Assembly (NCBI GenBank): GCA_012861695.1
Contig: JAAOOA010000002.1
Span: 30,896,873-30,960,872, forward strand
Reading direction: 5' to 3'
DNA from: Trematomus loennbergii
Taxonomy: Eukaryota; Chordata; Actinopteri; Perciformes; Nototheniidae
Length of the DNA stretch: 64,000 nt
The notes below the pieces were generated by a model. It made no database searches. It saw only the letters and a program-made list of their open reading frames with translations, and was not told where the DNA came from. The position numbers and the translations under genes were made by a program. Below are positions 48,090-60,844 of this stretch, piece after piece; within the stretch, counting starts at the first letter, position 1; each line of letters starts with the position of its first letter.

Positions 48090-48614
48090 GAAGGTCTGAG
48101 ACAACAAAATACACACTAAGAAAAAAGAAAACATTCACCCTATTTTTTTATCAATTTGCCTGTAATCGATAAATAGGGGCCAGAGCAACACCTTACTAAA
48201 TGAAGTTAACTTGTTAACCTAGGTTCAGGAGCATGGCCACGCCTCAACCCCGTCTCTAATCACGGCCATCTCTAATTATTCCCGGCCAAACATCCGGCCA
48301 TAGCTTGTCTCAATCCTCTCAACCCACCCTCCCCCTACCATCTACCCATACGGTTCCCCTTCTAAGTCTCCCACAGCACGTCCTCCCAGACCAGAATATC
48401 TCATCACCCCTTCCATATCAATTCATTTGTTACTTCGTGCAATAAACCTACAAACATCACAATTTTTTGGCGTGGTCCCTGCTAATGAATTATCCATTAC
48501 ACCTCATCTATCTGCCCCAGCTTTTATACAGTATGTATTATATTAAAAGTATAATTGACCTCCTAGCATGTAAAATAGGTGATGAGAAATACATGGATAC
48601 AATTGCAGATCTGC
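48090..48614. other. Lipoxygenase copy 3 3' flank
   Basis: Matches the flanks of copies 1 and 2 but lacks the CATCCC minisatellite: the sequence passes from CGGTTCCCCTTCT to AAGTCTCCCACAGC at 48,365, joining regions about 280 bp apart in unit 1. No gene recognised. Confidence 0.6.
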
Positions 48615-51600
48615 TTAAATAGAAACACTGTTCTCTATCTCCGCAGGGTCCAGGTATGTGTAGGGTAGTTCAAGATGTGAGTTTCTTGTTGTTATTACTT
48701 CACTGAGGTACGACAATGCTGCTTGGAATTCCTTTATCATCTGCTTAGGCTCAGGCTCATCAAATCGTTGCTCTGGGTATGTTCCCAAGGGAATCTGCCA
48801 GAAGGATAAAATCAGGAAACAAAGTTTGTGGTAAAAGAAAACATCAGGATAGGACATCCTTCTGTAAGTATTTATGATGCCAAACTTACATAGTTTGAGT
48901 ATCTGTCTGAAAGCAACCACAACATTCCTGCCAAGACGACTGTATCGCCAACATTCGGGAGGGTCTCCAGGACCGTCTTCATGCTTGACTGTCCCTTGGT
49001 GGTTGGAGGAGGTTTGCGCAGACGGAGCGTGCTGTTTGGGGCCCAGGAGTTGTAGTCATACTAAATTATGAAAAAAACATTATAGAAAAAAAGGCAACCT
49101 TTACTCCATTGTAATGCTCAGCTAATGTCCTGCAAACTAAATTTTCAGGACATGAAAAGGAAACGAAAGCAGTTGGCTGGTCTGCCAAACGTATACTTGA
49201 TCAATACATATTCTAATGCCCCAACTATTTACCTGCCCACTGTTTACGGCAGCATGTTGAACCGTCGTTGTGAAGATCACCATGGTTGTGAACTTGACCA
49301 CTTCCTCGACAGTATGAAAGGCTGCTGGAAACCCTGTTGGCAGCACAATATGTTCATAACCACATAATGGGTTTATATTGTATCACTATGTGCATTCAAA
49401 TATACTATTATAATATGTCTTATATTTACAAATGACTTCAGAATATGGGACAAATACCTGATGCTTTGTTTCCTAAGAAGCCATGTGTGAAGACCTCACT
49501 GATCCAGTCCTGCAGCTCAGTGTCTCTATGCACCTCACTGTCTGAGGGATAATGTGCTCCACTACTGCCTTCACAAAGCTGGTAAACACAAAACAGTTGT
49601 AGTTTTAAATATGAGTGCCTGAGAAAGTCTCTAATGGTGTTTGTACAATGAATCACTGTGGACAGTCACAATATCTATGAATAGGTAAAACCTTTGGATG
49701 ATGTTCCACAGCTTCAGGCCATCATCTCTGTAGTAAAAGTTGGGGATAGACTCCAGTCCTCGTGCAGCGATGTTCTCCGGCAGACAGAGAGAGCTGTAGG
49801 TCATTTCAGAGAGATCCCTTCTCATGAGCTCCATTAGTCCATCAAGTCCAAGTGAACTCTAACAAATCAAAAATACACATATACCATCAGACACGTTTAT
49901 TGACATCAAATTAGAAACCATCCAAAACGGCCTAATCTAAGCTGCGGTATGAATTTGATTTGATTTATAATTGTAATAAATATCTCAATTTTAAAAAGCC
50001 TTACTTTAGTGAGAGCCCCATCAGGTCCTAATAGACTTCGCCGGGCGTTATTGTTTAAGTCAAGAGTGTGCCGGAAGTGGGGAAACAGCAGCTGAACAGA
50101 CAGAGGAAAAAATATAAAAGTCCAAGTAAGATGCTTGATTCAGCAGACAACAGGCAGAACATCATCAGTGTAACTGAAGGAACCTATAAGCAAACACAAC
50201 TGAAATCAATTACAATTTTTGTATTAAAAGTTTGACTTTTTCAATACATACAAAAAATGGTTCATAAAACCATATCCACAGACGATCTATGAAAAGTAAG
50301 TAACCAAAAAAACAGTGAATGACAAATAACAAAACGATCTTCAAGTACAATCAAAGATACAAAAACAGTGAGACACACATTTAATACACACATGAAAGTT
50401 GTGTTTCATGCTTCAAAAGATGTGTTTTAGATGTCTGAACATCTTCACGGATACCTCTCACCCCAGCCACAACCTGTTTGCACTTCTGGCCTCTGGCAAG
50501 CGTTTCAAAAGGCCTTTCTTAGAGTACTGTAGTTTCCTTTGGAATTCACATGTTGTGTTACGTTAATCTCAGCATAGTCACATACTTTGCATTCAACCTC
50601 GAAAGTAATGGGGTTTAATCAAGGAAACTTGTTTGCAAGCATTCCTCTTTTTATTTGAAAATGTCCTGTCTCAGCTTCACTATCAACCATCTCTATTATA
50701 GACAAATATACCATAAAATCAATCAATACAAATTATAAGCATTATTTCAGAACAAGGGAATACAAAAAACCTGCACTACCTCTGTTGTGTGGAGTACTTA
50801 TACCTTGTAAATTGGGTGAATCACAGGGAAGCTGCGGAGAGCTGCAAGAGCGAAAACCTCTGCCAGAAGTGAGTTCTCATGAGGTGATGGACTGATTCGT
50901 GATCCATGCAATCTGCATTTTTAATGAACATCTTGGCTAGCAGCCAGTCAGCTTCTGGATCACTGGGCAGGAAGATGGGGTTCTTCTCAGATGGTTGTTG
51001 ATTCAACTGGAAATTGATAAGAAATTGATTATTAACTCTCCCTTTACGATACCTCAAAGACGGTTTTCCATAGACTGACCATGGTAAAGACCCATAACAT
51101 TACATGCTGGCTTTTAAATGATTTTACAGTACCTGTATTGCAATTGGCATCAGTTTGTTTTCTGGGTTCACGTTGAGCAAACAGAGACCAGCAGTCACGT
51201 GCAGAGGTTCACCATTATAGGCTGCAGGGGGAATTCCATCCATCTTCTTCTGGTCATAAAGGAACATATTGCCTTTCTGGAAAGACATCAGAAAGAAGTG
51301 TTTAAACATCGAGAGGTATCGCAGAATTGTAATAAGTCAAGGAAGTATGACAGAGGGATGGTAAATGGACAAATCGTGATTCGAAACAAAGATTACCATC
51401 CATTTAAAGTTAATCTTCATTCATACCTCCATTTCCTTCTGCAGAGAGCTTCCCTCTTCCAGGAACGGCTTCACCATTTCCTCTGTGACCGGGAAGTTTG
51501 TGGGAAGCTCTGAGCAGCGCTTTATAACACCGGGTTGACTCCATTCAGGAACTGATATCCATAAAAGTCATCTTCCATCCAGTGGTCTGCAACATACTCT

Positions 51601-53479
51601 GGAAGAATAGCAATTGATATATAAAAATATAACATAATTATATATTGGGTTTAATAAGAATAACAATTGGTACATTTAATAAATAATATAATATGATTTA
51701 TCTAAATGTTTTTGGGTGTTTCAGGTTCAACATAATCATCATTGTCATTGACTGTAAAGCAAGAATGTTGGTCAGGTATTTAAATAATTTTAACTTTTAC
51801 AGAAATACTTAACTTTGTAGAAAACAAAACATTTTACAGAACAGAAAAAACATCTACTGAATATCTATCTGTTGTTATGAAACCATGACATAGATGGGGT
51901 GAGTTACACTGACAACTGGTTATGGGATAAAAAGAAAATACCTGACATTGCTGTCTTTTTAAACCAGAATATTTTTTTATGTCTTCAATGCTTTCCCATT
52001 GTGCAGTAGATCCGTGCAGCCCCTTAACCTTGAGTTCAATACCACTGAAGTAAAACAAGGAACAATTAGAACACAGGAATAAACAACATACAGAAATGAA
52101 TGGCAATTTACCCTTTCCCTCAATATATAGAAATCTAAAGAATAGAGCTGTATAATAATAATATATACACATTTAATGACATATATTGACCCACATTTTT
52201 TTTTGAGTAATTGATGTCAGCTGATCTGGAATCGGAGAAGCGATTTCAGCTGGGAGCTCAGACACGTCATTGAAACTGTTGATATGGGGTAGTCCTTCAC
52301 CATACTCTTCCATCTAATAAAACAAACAAAGTTACCCAAAAGCACAAAGACATTTCTCCAGATAAACTTTGGCGACAAACGGCAGCTCTACTGCACACAT
52401 GGAAACTTACTGAACAAGCTCTTTTTGAGCATCAGCTCTTTCTTCCGGTGGTCAATCAACAGGGGGTGATCATCCTCAGCTTTCATTGCTGAGACATGAA
52501 AAGAACATTATAGCAGTCAAATTTAAATGTACAAAGCCAACAAGATGTAAAAAAACTGACAATAATTATCTATATTAATCAGTTATTTGGGGACATTGAT
52601 GCAGACCTCTCCCTCCTCTCAGCTCCACCATTTCTCCCCTGCCAATCCATCTGTAACAGGGGTAAAGAATAACATCTCCTTCTGGAGTCGTCACCACCAT
52701 TTTGGAGAAGTACCACTCATCTTCTGGGAGACATAAATACTGGTCCTTCTCAACCTTAACCAGCAGAAGTTTGCCCAGAGAAAAACTGGTTTTCAGGTGT
52801 AGCTCCCTGGCTTGGAATAAGAATAATAATTATTATTATATTATGATACAGATTATTAGAAGCCTCAGCCAAAACCAGATTGATAGCCCATTACGTCAAC
52901 TGGCTGGGTTGATATTTACAGTATAGAATACCAGAGCCCAGTTGTTAATTAAGGTTTTTTCTTTTACAATAGTGGCTTATTTCAAATGAGTCCTCTCACT
53001 CTCACCACTAAAGTTAAATGTATCATTTGACTGTACCATAAATGTAAAAGGCCATTAGATTGTGTTTATATCATGTTGCACATTGAGAGTAAGAGTTATA
53101 GCAGTTAACGTCACATAGATCACACGTTAAAGGATTTGGCGACTCATTACAAAAATGTGGCTTACTGTATTACAGATCAATATGGGTTTAAGGTATTTTA
53201 AAGATGTTGAACTAGTGTGGTATACATTTGCGCTAAGTCTTGCACTAAATTATGACTTAAATCTAAAGTGCTTACTTGATGATGCAATCTGTTATGTACA
53301 GACAAGTGCAGATGTTTAACTGGGTTTTACTTACTGCCCCTGTTTGAAAGTCGAAGCCATAGTTGTCCATCAAAGTTCGCTCACTCTGCCCCTCAGTTCC
53401 AAATAAGGTGACATAAATGTAGTCCGATGTTCCTGCATATTGCATCACCCGTTGTTATCTCTAGCTTGTACTCAGCCAT
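48615..53479 (-). CDS. Lipoxygenase (ALOXE3/ALOX12B-like) copy 3, 14 exons, frame breaks
   Basis: Oxygenates or isomerises polyunsaturated fatty-acid hydroperoxides; cytosolic/membrane-associated in the family. Exons: 1 53,335-53,479 (ATG in a good context; PLAT start [11 protein letters not shown], then [16 protein letters not shown]); 2 52,607-52,810 ([38 protein letters not shown]); 3 52,411-52,488; 4 about 52,195-52,313; 5 51,942-52,044 ([11 protein letters not shown]); 6 51,427-51,598; 7 51,133-51,276; 8 50,804-51,006 (iron ligands in HHLMRTH); 9 50,005-50,091; 10 49,692-49,858; 11 49,458-49,578; 12 49,233-49,333 (QHAAVN); 13 48,890-49,060; 14 48,615-48,794, ending ENSVSI with the C-terminal Ile expected of an iron ligand. 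Total about 2.0 kb, 665 codons, the normal ALOX size. Frame breaks: 2 bases missing in exon 1, one each in exons 4, 6, 8 and 11, and probably at the exon 3/4 junction. All are deletions, so either a young pseudogene or consensus errors in a real gene. Confidence 0.85.
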
Positions 53480-55042
53480 GGTCCCTGTGGATACTGTTTG
53501 GAAAAATAAACACATTTGAGTCTCTTAATTTACAGAATGAAGGCTCCAATACGCAGCAAAACAAAACAATGCTGACATTGCCTGTGCATTGTGAACCTTC
53601 TTTCATGAAAACATTTGAAGTTGGATACAATGCATTTACCCAAAATGTTTTTTGAAACTCGAAATATTTGTCCACAGGCATCCAAAAACCTTATTATTGT
53701 GGCAGTAGCCGCAGTGGGGAGGATAGGTGAATGTATTTGTTTAAAGTTGGTTTGATTACACCCAGGGGCGCTCCTTGCGAACAGGCAAGGCAGGCAACTG
53801 CTTGGGGCCCCGGACCAGAAGGGGGCCCCCAAAGAAGGTAAATTAAGAAGGTCCACAGCAACGACAACATGAAACACCCTTTAATTTACTGCAACGACAT
53901 GTCGGGAATCCCCCTCAAGGCGGCCCCATGCATAGCGCGCTGTAAAATGCTGCTTCTCATCTTAAGTTTTGCTGTCGGCTGTGCGTGGTGATGAAAAGCT
54001 GGTTCGAGGGGCCCCCCAGTGAATGTTCGCCACTGATTACACCATTCACAATTCCGACAAGCCACCTTGGGAGTTTCACCCAAAGAAATATGAACAGGTT
54101 TTCTGTTATAGATAGGACACACAGGTTCGAATACTAATGGAGCAGTGCCCTGTACTACGAAGCCAGTTCAACAGACCCTGGATATGTTTGAGTTACCCGG
54201 CTTAACTAACCCTAACAAACGACATCTCGCTAAGCGGTCCTACGACGCTGGTTATCAACTCGGTAAATCAACCCAGGGTTTCTCTTTCCGGCTGAGAGCG
54301 CGTTCACGTGAAAGGAGCAGGGTTATCAATATTTGACCAATCACAAACAGGGACAAGCGCAGCGTCATACTTCCTGAATGAAAAGTAAACTGTCACGTTA
54401 GACAAATACGAAGAAGTTAAACTTTAAACATCCATGATTTAAACACTTTATCCAGGATAAAAGCCACATAGTTGCACCTGCAAGGTGCAGGAAGAACAGC
54501 TGGTTGAATGCGTACATTAACAGGTTTATGATATCACTGCCCCGTCTCCTAAAGACACTAGTGGATCTGACTTTAATTACATTTGACTCGAGTGTTTCGT
54601 CAACTTAATGTGTTGTTTTAAATAATACTTCTGCATACAGTATGTGAGACTGTAAGTGTTGCACGGCCAGATACGGCTCGAGAAGCTGACTCAGATAAGG
54701 AAATATATGATACATTATGATGTGATATGATATGAATGATAATGGGACACATCGATGTCTGCACTCACAGTGCCGCGGACTGTACGTAATGTTACTTTGC
54801 TCCGGTTACTTATGTTGTGGCAGATATTTAAGTAAGCTTTCTTAACGCTGATGTTATAATAGTCGGATTGCTCTGAAGATGGGAGGTGATATTCTATACA
54901 GTAAATGTTCATGTTCACACAGTAGGTGATTTTTGCCAGACCTCTTTCCTGCATACGGCAGTTTAAACTGTATTTATTTTATCCTGTAATATGACTTGAT
55001 AGCTTTAAACTCCGCACACTGAGCTCTGATTGGTCAGCAGGC
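53480..55042. promoter_or_regulatory. Upstream region of lipoxygenase copy 3
   Basis: The only lipoxygenase copy with its own 5' flank. I see no clear TATA box near the ATG at 53,479. A 273-bp hAT-type element sits from 284 bp upstream of the ATG. Two minus-strand frames here (up to 115 codons) have no recognisable domain. From 54,150 to 55,042 nothing is recognised. Confidence 0.4.
53763..54035. mobile_element. Miniature hAT element upstream of lipoxygenase copy 3
   Basis: 8-bp duplication ATTACACC at 53,755-53,762 and 54,036-54,043. Ends CAGGGGCGCTCCTTGCGAAC and GAATGTTCGCCACTG, with paired GGGGCCCC runs inside. 273 bp, non-coding. Confidence 0.85.
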
Positions 55043-57096
55043 GGTGCTTTCACTGAGTTGATCTCTTATCTGAAACTCTGAAGCAGGTTTGGTGTTCAGC
55101 ATAAGTTACCATGGAGATCTACCCCGGTAAGAAGTGAACCAGCGTCGTAGGACCGGAAACCCAGAGTTAACCCTGAAGTTACCTCGCTAACCGAAAATCC
55201 GGCTTCGTAGTACAGGCCTCAGGTTTGGTGGTTTCAATTTATCAAAAATATACAATTTTATTAAGCACAAGTCAATTGTTAAAATGCAGTTTAAAACAGT
55301 CACACAGGGCTGTAACACAAAGGGGAAAATGAATTAGGGGCTGAGGCGTACCAGTGGGGAGATAGGTCGACGGGGGAGCACATCACACACAAAAGAAGGG
55401 AGGAAAACCACCACCTTCAGCTCTCAGTACCTACGTTGGGAAACAAAGAGGGAAACGCAGTTAATGGGGGCAAAATACGTAAATCAAATAATAAACAAAC
55501 ACAATATCAAATATGTTCTCATAAACAAAAGATGATAACAACTAGTATAGACACTTAAAATAAAACAAATCACAAGAGAAAAGGTTCAGTCAAACAAAAT
55601 AAACAATTAACTAGAACAAAATAAACAAACTAGTTTAAATCAAGTTGGCCAAAGTAAGAACAAATGATAGAGGGAGTTAGCCCCATAGTTCAGTGACTTC
55701 CACACTTCAGTGTTTCCTGAAGCGAGCAATGTTGGTGTATAGGCTACTGCCTGAATAAGCTTAATGAAAGACAGGTTTTCCTGTAAATTAAATCATTTAA
55801 AATTCTTAATATGTTATTTTGTAAGGTCACATTGTTCTGTTGTCTTACATAATACACTTCAGTAAAAAACATCTTAGTTTTACATTTTTTCTCTTGGATT
55901 TATTTGCATTGCATTGGATATTGAGTTAATCCAAAACTGAGAGAAAGTAATCAGGTTACATTCAAAATCAAATTCAAAAGCTTGTATTGTCATTGTACAG
56001 AATACAACGAGATTTATCGTTACTGCTCCAGCGAGTGCTTTAAAAACAGACATATTAAAACACAGATTAAAAGGTCTGACAGTTACGACCAGCAAGTAGT
56101 ACATGTACTGTATAGTGTATTTTGTAATGAATAATTGCAATGGGTAACATTGTACAAGTAACTCCCCCGACTCTGATAGTTTACGCTTATAAATGACATC
56201 AACAAAAATAAAGAGAACATCCTTTTAGCAGTAATTTACATTTCACTCTCTTCACTTGACTTTCACTGCATTTCTCAAATCAATGCCAAACAAAAACATA
56301 ATAACTCTAAACGAATCATTTGCAAATCCTTTTAGTAAAAAGTAATGAGGTGGATTGACTGAATAGATCGCCGTACAGCGCACACAGTCAGCGCACACCG
56401 ATCAGGCTTTCCTATTGATGACGCCGAGAGGAGAGAGCTTCACGCTCTTTATGGCTGTGTTGACAGGGGGCACCCGGAAGACCCTCCACTAAGCAAGGCA
56501 AAGCAGGGCTAAGTATCAATACGCTGGCAAATTGCAGAACTTTTCCTGAAGCGAGCAATGTTGGTGTATAGGCTACTGCCTGAATAAGCTTAATGAAAGA
56601 CAGGTTTTCCTGTAAATTAAATCATTTAAAATTCTTAATATGTTCTTTTCTAAGGTCACATTGTTCTGTTGTCTTGCATAATACACTTCAGTAAAAAAAC
56701 ATCTTAGTTTTTTTTTTCTCTTGGATTTATTTGCATTGCATTGGATATTGAGTTAATCCAAAACTGACAGAAAGTAATGAGGTTACAGTACTGTACTGTA
56801 TAGTGTATTTTGTTATGAAATAATTGCAATGGGTAACATTGTACAAGTAACTCCCCCTACTCTGATAGTTTACCCTTATAAATGACATCAACAAAAATAA
56901 AGAGAACATCCTTTTAGCAGTAATTTAGATTTCACTCTCTTCACTTGACTTTCACTGCATTTCTCAAATCAATGCAAAACAAAAACATAATAACTTTAAA
57001 CGAATCATTTGCAAATCCTTTTAGTATTCTTTTTATGGGTCTAACTGGAACAAAGAGCTTCTTACCTGTTGCTGCCTCCACGAGAATGTAGGTCAT
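55043..57096. repeat. Flank segment repeated at the window start, with an internal duplication
   Basis: 55,049-55,690 equals 1-647. A block beginning TTTCCTGAAGCGAGCAATGT occurs at 55,708-56,340 and again at 56,545-57,010, a direct duplication about 837 bp apart. Between them (56,345-56,544) is a unique stretch with no recognised feature. At 55,955-56,092 a LINE-like insertion absent from the second block may be present (AAAGCTTGTATTGTCATTGT). Confidence 0.7.
57066..57096 (-). other. Orphan first-exon-like motif, copy B
   Basis: Minus-strand ATG opens MTYILVEAATG and runs to a GTAAGAAG donor. A TATAAAA lies only about 18 bases upstream of the ATG, too close for a normal TATA-directed start before that ATG, so promoter function is doubtful. 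It sits about 3.6 kb upstream of lipoxygenase copy 3 in the same direction. This stretch is the donor of the sequence fused to exon 5 in copies 1 and 2. Confidence 0.4.
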
Positions 57097-57490
57097 GCTA
57101 TAGGAACGTCTGGTTTTATAGGAACCATTCATTCAGCCCGGAGGCTTTTTTTGATGGCATTTAGATTCCATGGGAAAGTTCACTTTGGAATAACAACAGC
57201 AAGCGCATACATGTACATTAATTACATACTATTAATTGAATGATGTTCCAACAGAATCAGAAATCCTTTATGTGTCCACAACTGGGACATTTACGGGTGT
57301 TACAGCAGCAAAGGTGCAGTGCAAAAGGAAAAAGAGTAGAATTACACATAGAATAAAAAAGGCAAGCACATGTTATTGACATCTTTCCATATGAATCAAG
57401 AACATCTGTCCATATGAATCAAGAAAAATATACTTTTAAAGTGAAAAAGTTAAGGCTACTCCTCTGACTGTATGGGGTGAGTTACTGAAA
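57097..57490. other. Spacer, unit 3
   Basis: Begins like 8,599 and 35,510 and contains another copy of the short retroelement 3' end (57,252-57,345). No gene. Confidence 0.5.
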
Positions 57491-60290
57491 ACACAGTTAA
57501 AGGAGATAAACATTTGTTTTTAAAAGTACTACATTAAGATTAAGATTATACGTTACGATATAGAAAATGATTTACATGTAATCTGGATGTACCAAAATAC
57601 TACGTACAGTATACTCTTGCAGAGTAATCAAAATAATCAAATCAAATATTTGCACTCATTTCATTTATTTCAAACCTTTATTTAACCAGATTGGTCCCAT
57701 TGAGATCATAGATCTCTTTTTCAAGGGAGACCTGCAGAAAGCACTATTGTTCTGGAAAGTGGAAAGCTGTCAAGATGAACTCAATCTAACTGGAACAAAG
57801 AGCTTCTGACCTGTTGCTTCCTGCACCAGAATGTTATGCTATCGTAACCTCTGGTTTGATGGGAACCGATTCATCCAGCCCGAAGGCTGTTTTTCATGGC
57901 ATTTAAATTACCATGGCAAAGTTCACTTTGGAATAACAACGGTAAGAATTTTTTTTTTTTACATTTTGTCTTTTTTTTAATGAAGGATCATTATTGCCGC
58001 GATTGCTCTTCTAATTTAATGATGTTCCAACAGAATCAGAAATCCTTTATTTGTCCCGCAACTGGGACATTTACAGGTGTTACAGCCGCAAAGGTGCAGT
58101 GCAAAAGAAAAAGAGTAGACTTGTAGACTAAAAGGCATCACTGTTAATCTTCCCATTTGAACAATATATTTTTTCTTTTAGAAAGAGAGCGGACTTATCA
58201 CTGTTACTGATGTCAGTCCTCTCTGGTGTTTGGAGTTATGTCTACAGCTGTCTGCAATTTAAATTCATTACAAAATATTAAGTATTCGGAGGCCCAAGTG
58301 AAGGTTACAAATGGGGGATTCAGCACCTTCAGATCTACAGGTTTAATGACAACTGTAGAGGCATCCGGAGAGAGGTAAGAAAGCTAATGCTATGCTAACT
58401 GAGTGCTAACAAAACGTTGGCGTATCATGCACAAGTAATCTCCCAGTATATGTAAATAATTTGCAATATTCCCTGTTTTAAATTATATTCTCAGACTCAG
58501 TGTAGTGGTTTGTGTTACTGTAGTTCCGCAGTAAACAGTCAGACAGCTGACATCCAACACATTGTGCATAGATTGGTAATGTTTGTTACGTCTCCCTCGT
58601 TTCCCTGTTAGTTTAAAAGAATAAGATGTAATCCTGTGGTCCTCTTTTTTGTTTTGTTTGTTGGTCATTGGAGTGGCTGTTAAAGCCTGCGTCATAGCAG
58701 CAAATTAACAAAATTAAAACTGTGTAGAGGTAGGGTGTAGAGGGAGGTTTGGAATTGGGACTAACAATCAGAATCAGAAACAGGTTTATTGCCTTGGTGT
58801 ACATGGTGCATACTTAAACACAGTTAAAGAAGATAAACACATTTTTTTTTTAAGTACGATATTAAGATTAAGATTATACGTTACGATATAGAACATTATT
58901 TACATGAAATCTGGATGTAACAAAGAACTACGTACAGTATACTTTTGCAGAGTAATCAAAATAATCAAATCAAATATTTGCACTCATTTCATTTCATTTC
59001 AAACCTTTATTTAACCAGATTGGTCCCATTGAGATCATAGATCTCTTTTTCAAGGGAGACCTGCAGAAAGCACTATTGTTCTGGAAAGTGGAAAGCTGTC
59101 AAGATGAACTCAATCTAACTGGAACAAAGAGCTTCTGACCTGTTGCTTCCTGCACCAGAATGTTATGCTATCGTAACCTCTGGTTTGATGGGAACCGATT
59201 CATCCAGCCCGAAGGCTGTTTTTCATGGCATTTAAATTACCATGGCAAAGTTCACTTTGGAATAACAACGGTAAGAATTTTTTTTTTTTACATTTTGTCT
59301 TTTTTTTAATGAAGGATCATTATTGCCGCGATTGCTCTTCTAATTTAATGATGTTCCAACAGAATCAGAAATCCTTTATTTGTCCCGCAACTGGGACATT
59401 TACAGGTGTTACAGCCGCAAAGGTGCAGTGCAATAAGAAAAAGAGTAGACTTGTAGACTAAAAGGCATCACTGTTAATCTTCCCATTTGAACAATATATA
59501 TTTTTCTTTTAGAAAGAGAGCGGACTTATCACTGTTACTGATGTCAGTCCTCTCTGGTGTTTGGAGTTATGTCTACAGCTGTCTGCAATTTAAATTCATT
59601 ACAAAATATTAAGTATTCGGAGGCCCAAGTGAAGGTTACAAATGGGGGATTCAGCACCTTCAGATCTACAGGTTTAATGACAACTGTAGAGGCATCCGGA
59701 GAGAGGTAAGAAAGCTAATGCTATGCTAACTGAGTGCTAACAAAACGTTGGCGTATCATGCACAAGTAATCTCCCAGTATATGTAAATAATTTGCAATAT
59801 TCCCTGTTTTAAATTATATTCTCAGACTCAGTGTAGTGGTTTGTGTTACTGTAGTTCCGCAGTAAACAGTCAGACGGCTGACATCCAACACATTGTGCAT
59901 AGATTGGCAATGTTTGTTACGTCTCCCTCGTTTCCCTGTTAGTTTAAAAGAATAAGATGTAATCCTGTGGTCCTCTTTTTTGTTTTGTTTGTTGGTCATT
60001 GGAGTGGCTGTTAAAGCCTGCGTCATAGCAGCAAAATAACAGAATTAAAACTGTGTAGAGGGAGGTTTGGAATTGGGACTAACAATCAGAATCAGAAACA
60101 GGTTTATTGCCTTGGTGTACATGGTGCATACTTAAACACAGTTAAAGAAGATAAACACATTTTTTTTTAAGTACGATATTAAGATTAAGATTATACGTTA
60201 CGATATAGAACATTATTTACATGAAATCTGGATGTAACAAAGAACTACGTACAGTATACTTTTGCAGAGTAATCAAATAATCAAATCAAA
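57491..60290. repeat. Direct tandem duplication of ~1,328 bp
   Basis: 57,491-58,822 is repeated at 58,823-60,139 with very few differences, and a partial third start follows to about 60,290. For example AAGATGAACTCAATCTAACT is at 57,773 and 59,101. Each unit carries a LINE/SINE 3' remnant (AACCTTTATTTAACCAGATT, minus strand), a decayed first-exon-like motif, and the GAATCAGAAATCCTTTATTT remnant. Units 1 and 2 have only one such copy. No gene. Confidence 0.88.
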
Positions 60291-60844
60291 TATTTGCACT
60301 ATTGTTCTGGAAAGTGGAAAGCTGTCGAGATACTAAGAGAGGTAGCTTGTGTACAAATGTGCAAATCAAACAAACAAAAACACTAAATTATCTCCATAAT
60401 TCTGGTTGCAATAAATCTATAACTATTGTTGATTAATGTGTTTATAACTTAAATGTATTAGTTGTTAAAGTAAAAAAACTGTTGGGTATACATCCTCGGA
60501 TATATGTTGATTTATATTTTTTTAATAATCTGAACCTGCAATGTACGTCATGATGTCAGACAACTGTAATGGAGTTAATAAGAACAATATCTGCCATAGT
60601 GGTGTACTAGTTTAATGTTGCATAAAATGGAAATACACAAGTAGCCTACAACAACCTCAAATAAGCTTAACCAAACTTGAGTAAATTAGTGACATTATCA
60701 TATTCTAATTGGTATGAAATGAAAACCACATTTAGTAAAGCATTGATATTGTTTATTGAAAGCACAAGGTAACATTCATGTTACACATTTCATCCACTGA
60801 TATATGACTGAAGTTGCACTGACCAGACTTTATTAATGCTTTGA
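60291..60844. other. Spacer downstream of C1q copy 3
   Basis: Collinear with the other two units; likely includes the C1q 3' untranslated region. No feature recognised. Confidence 0.5.

Noticed and set aside
53530..54122. 115- and 78-codon minus-strand frames upstream of lipoxygenase copy 3
   Set aside because: They run through the miniature hAT element and lack any domain.
57114..57120. TATAAAA as a promoter for the orphan first exon
   Set aside because: Only about 18 bases from the ATG, so a start about 30 bases downstream would fall after that ATG. It may be chance in AT-rich DNA; not listed as a promoter.
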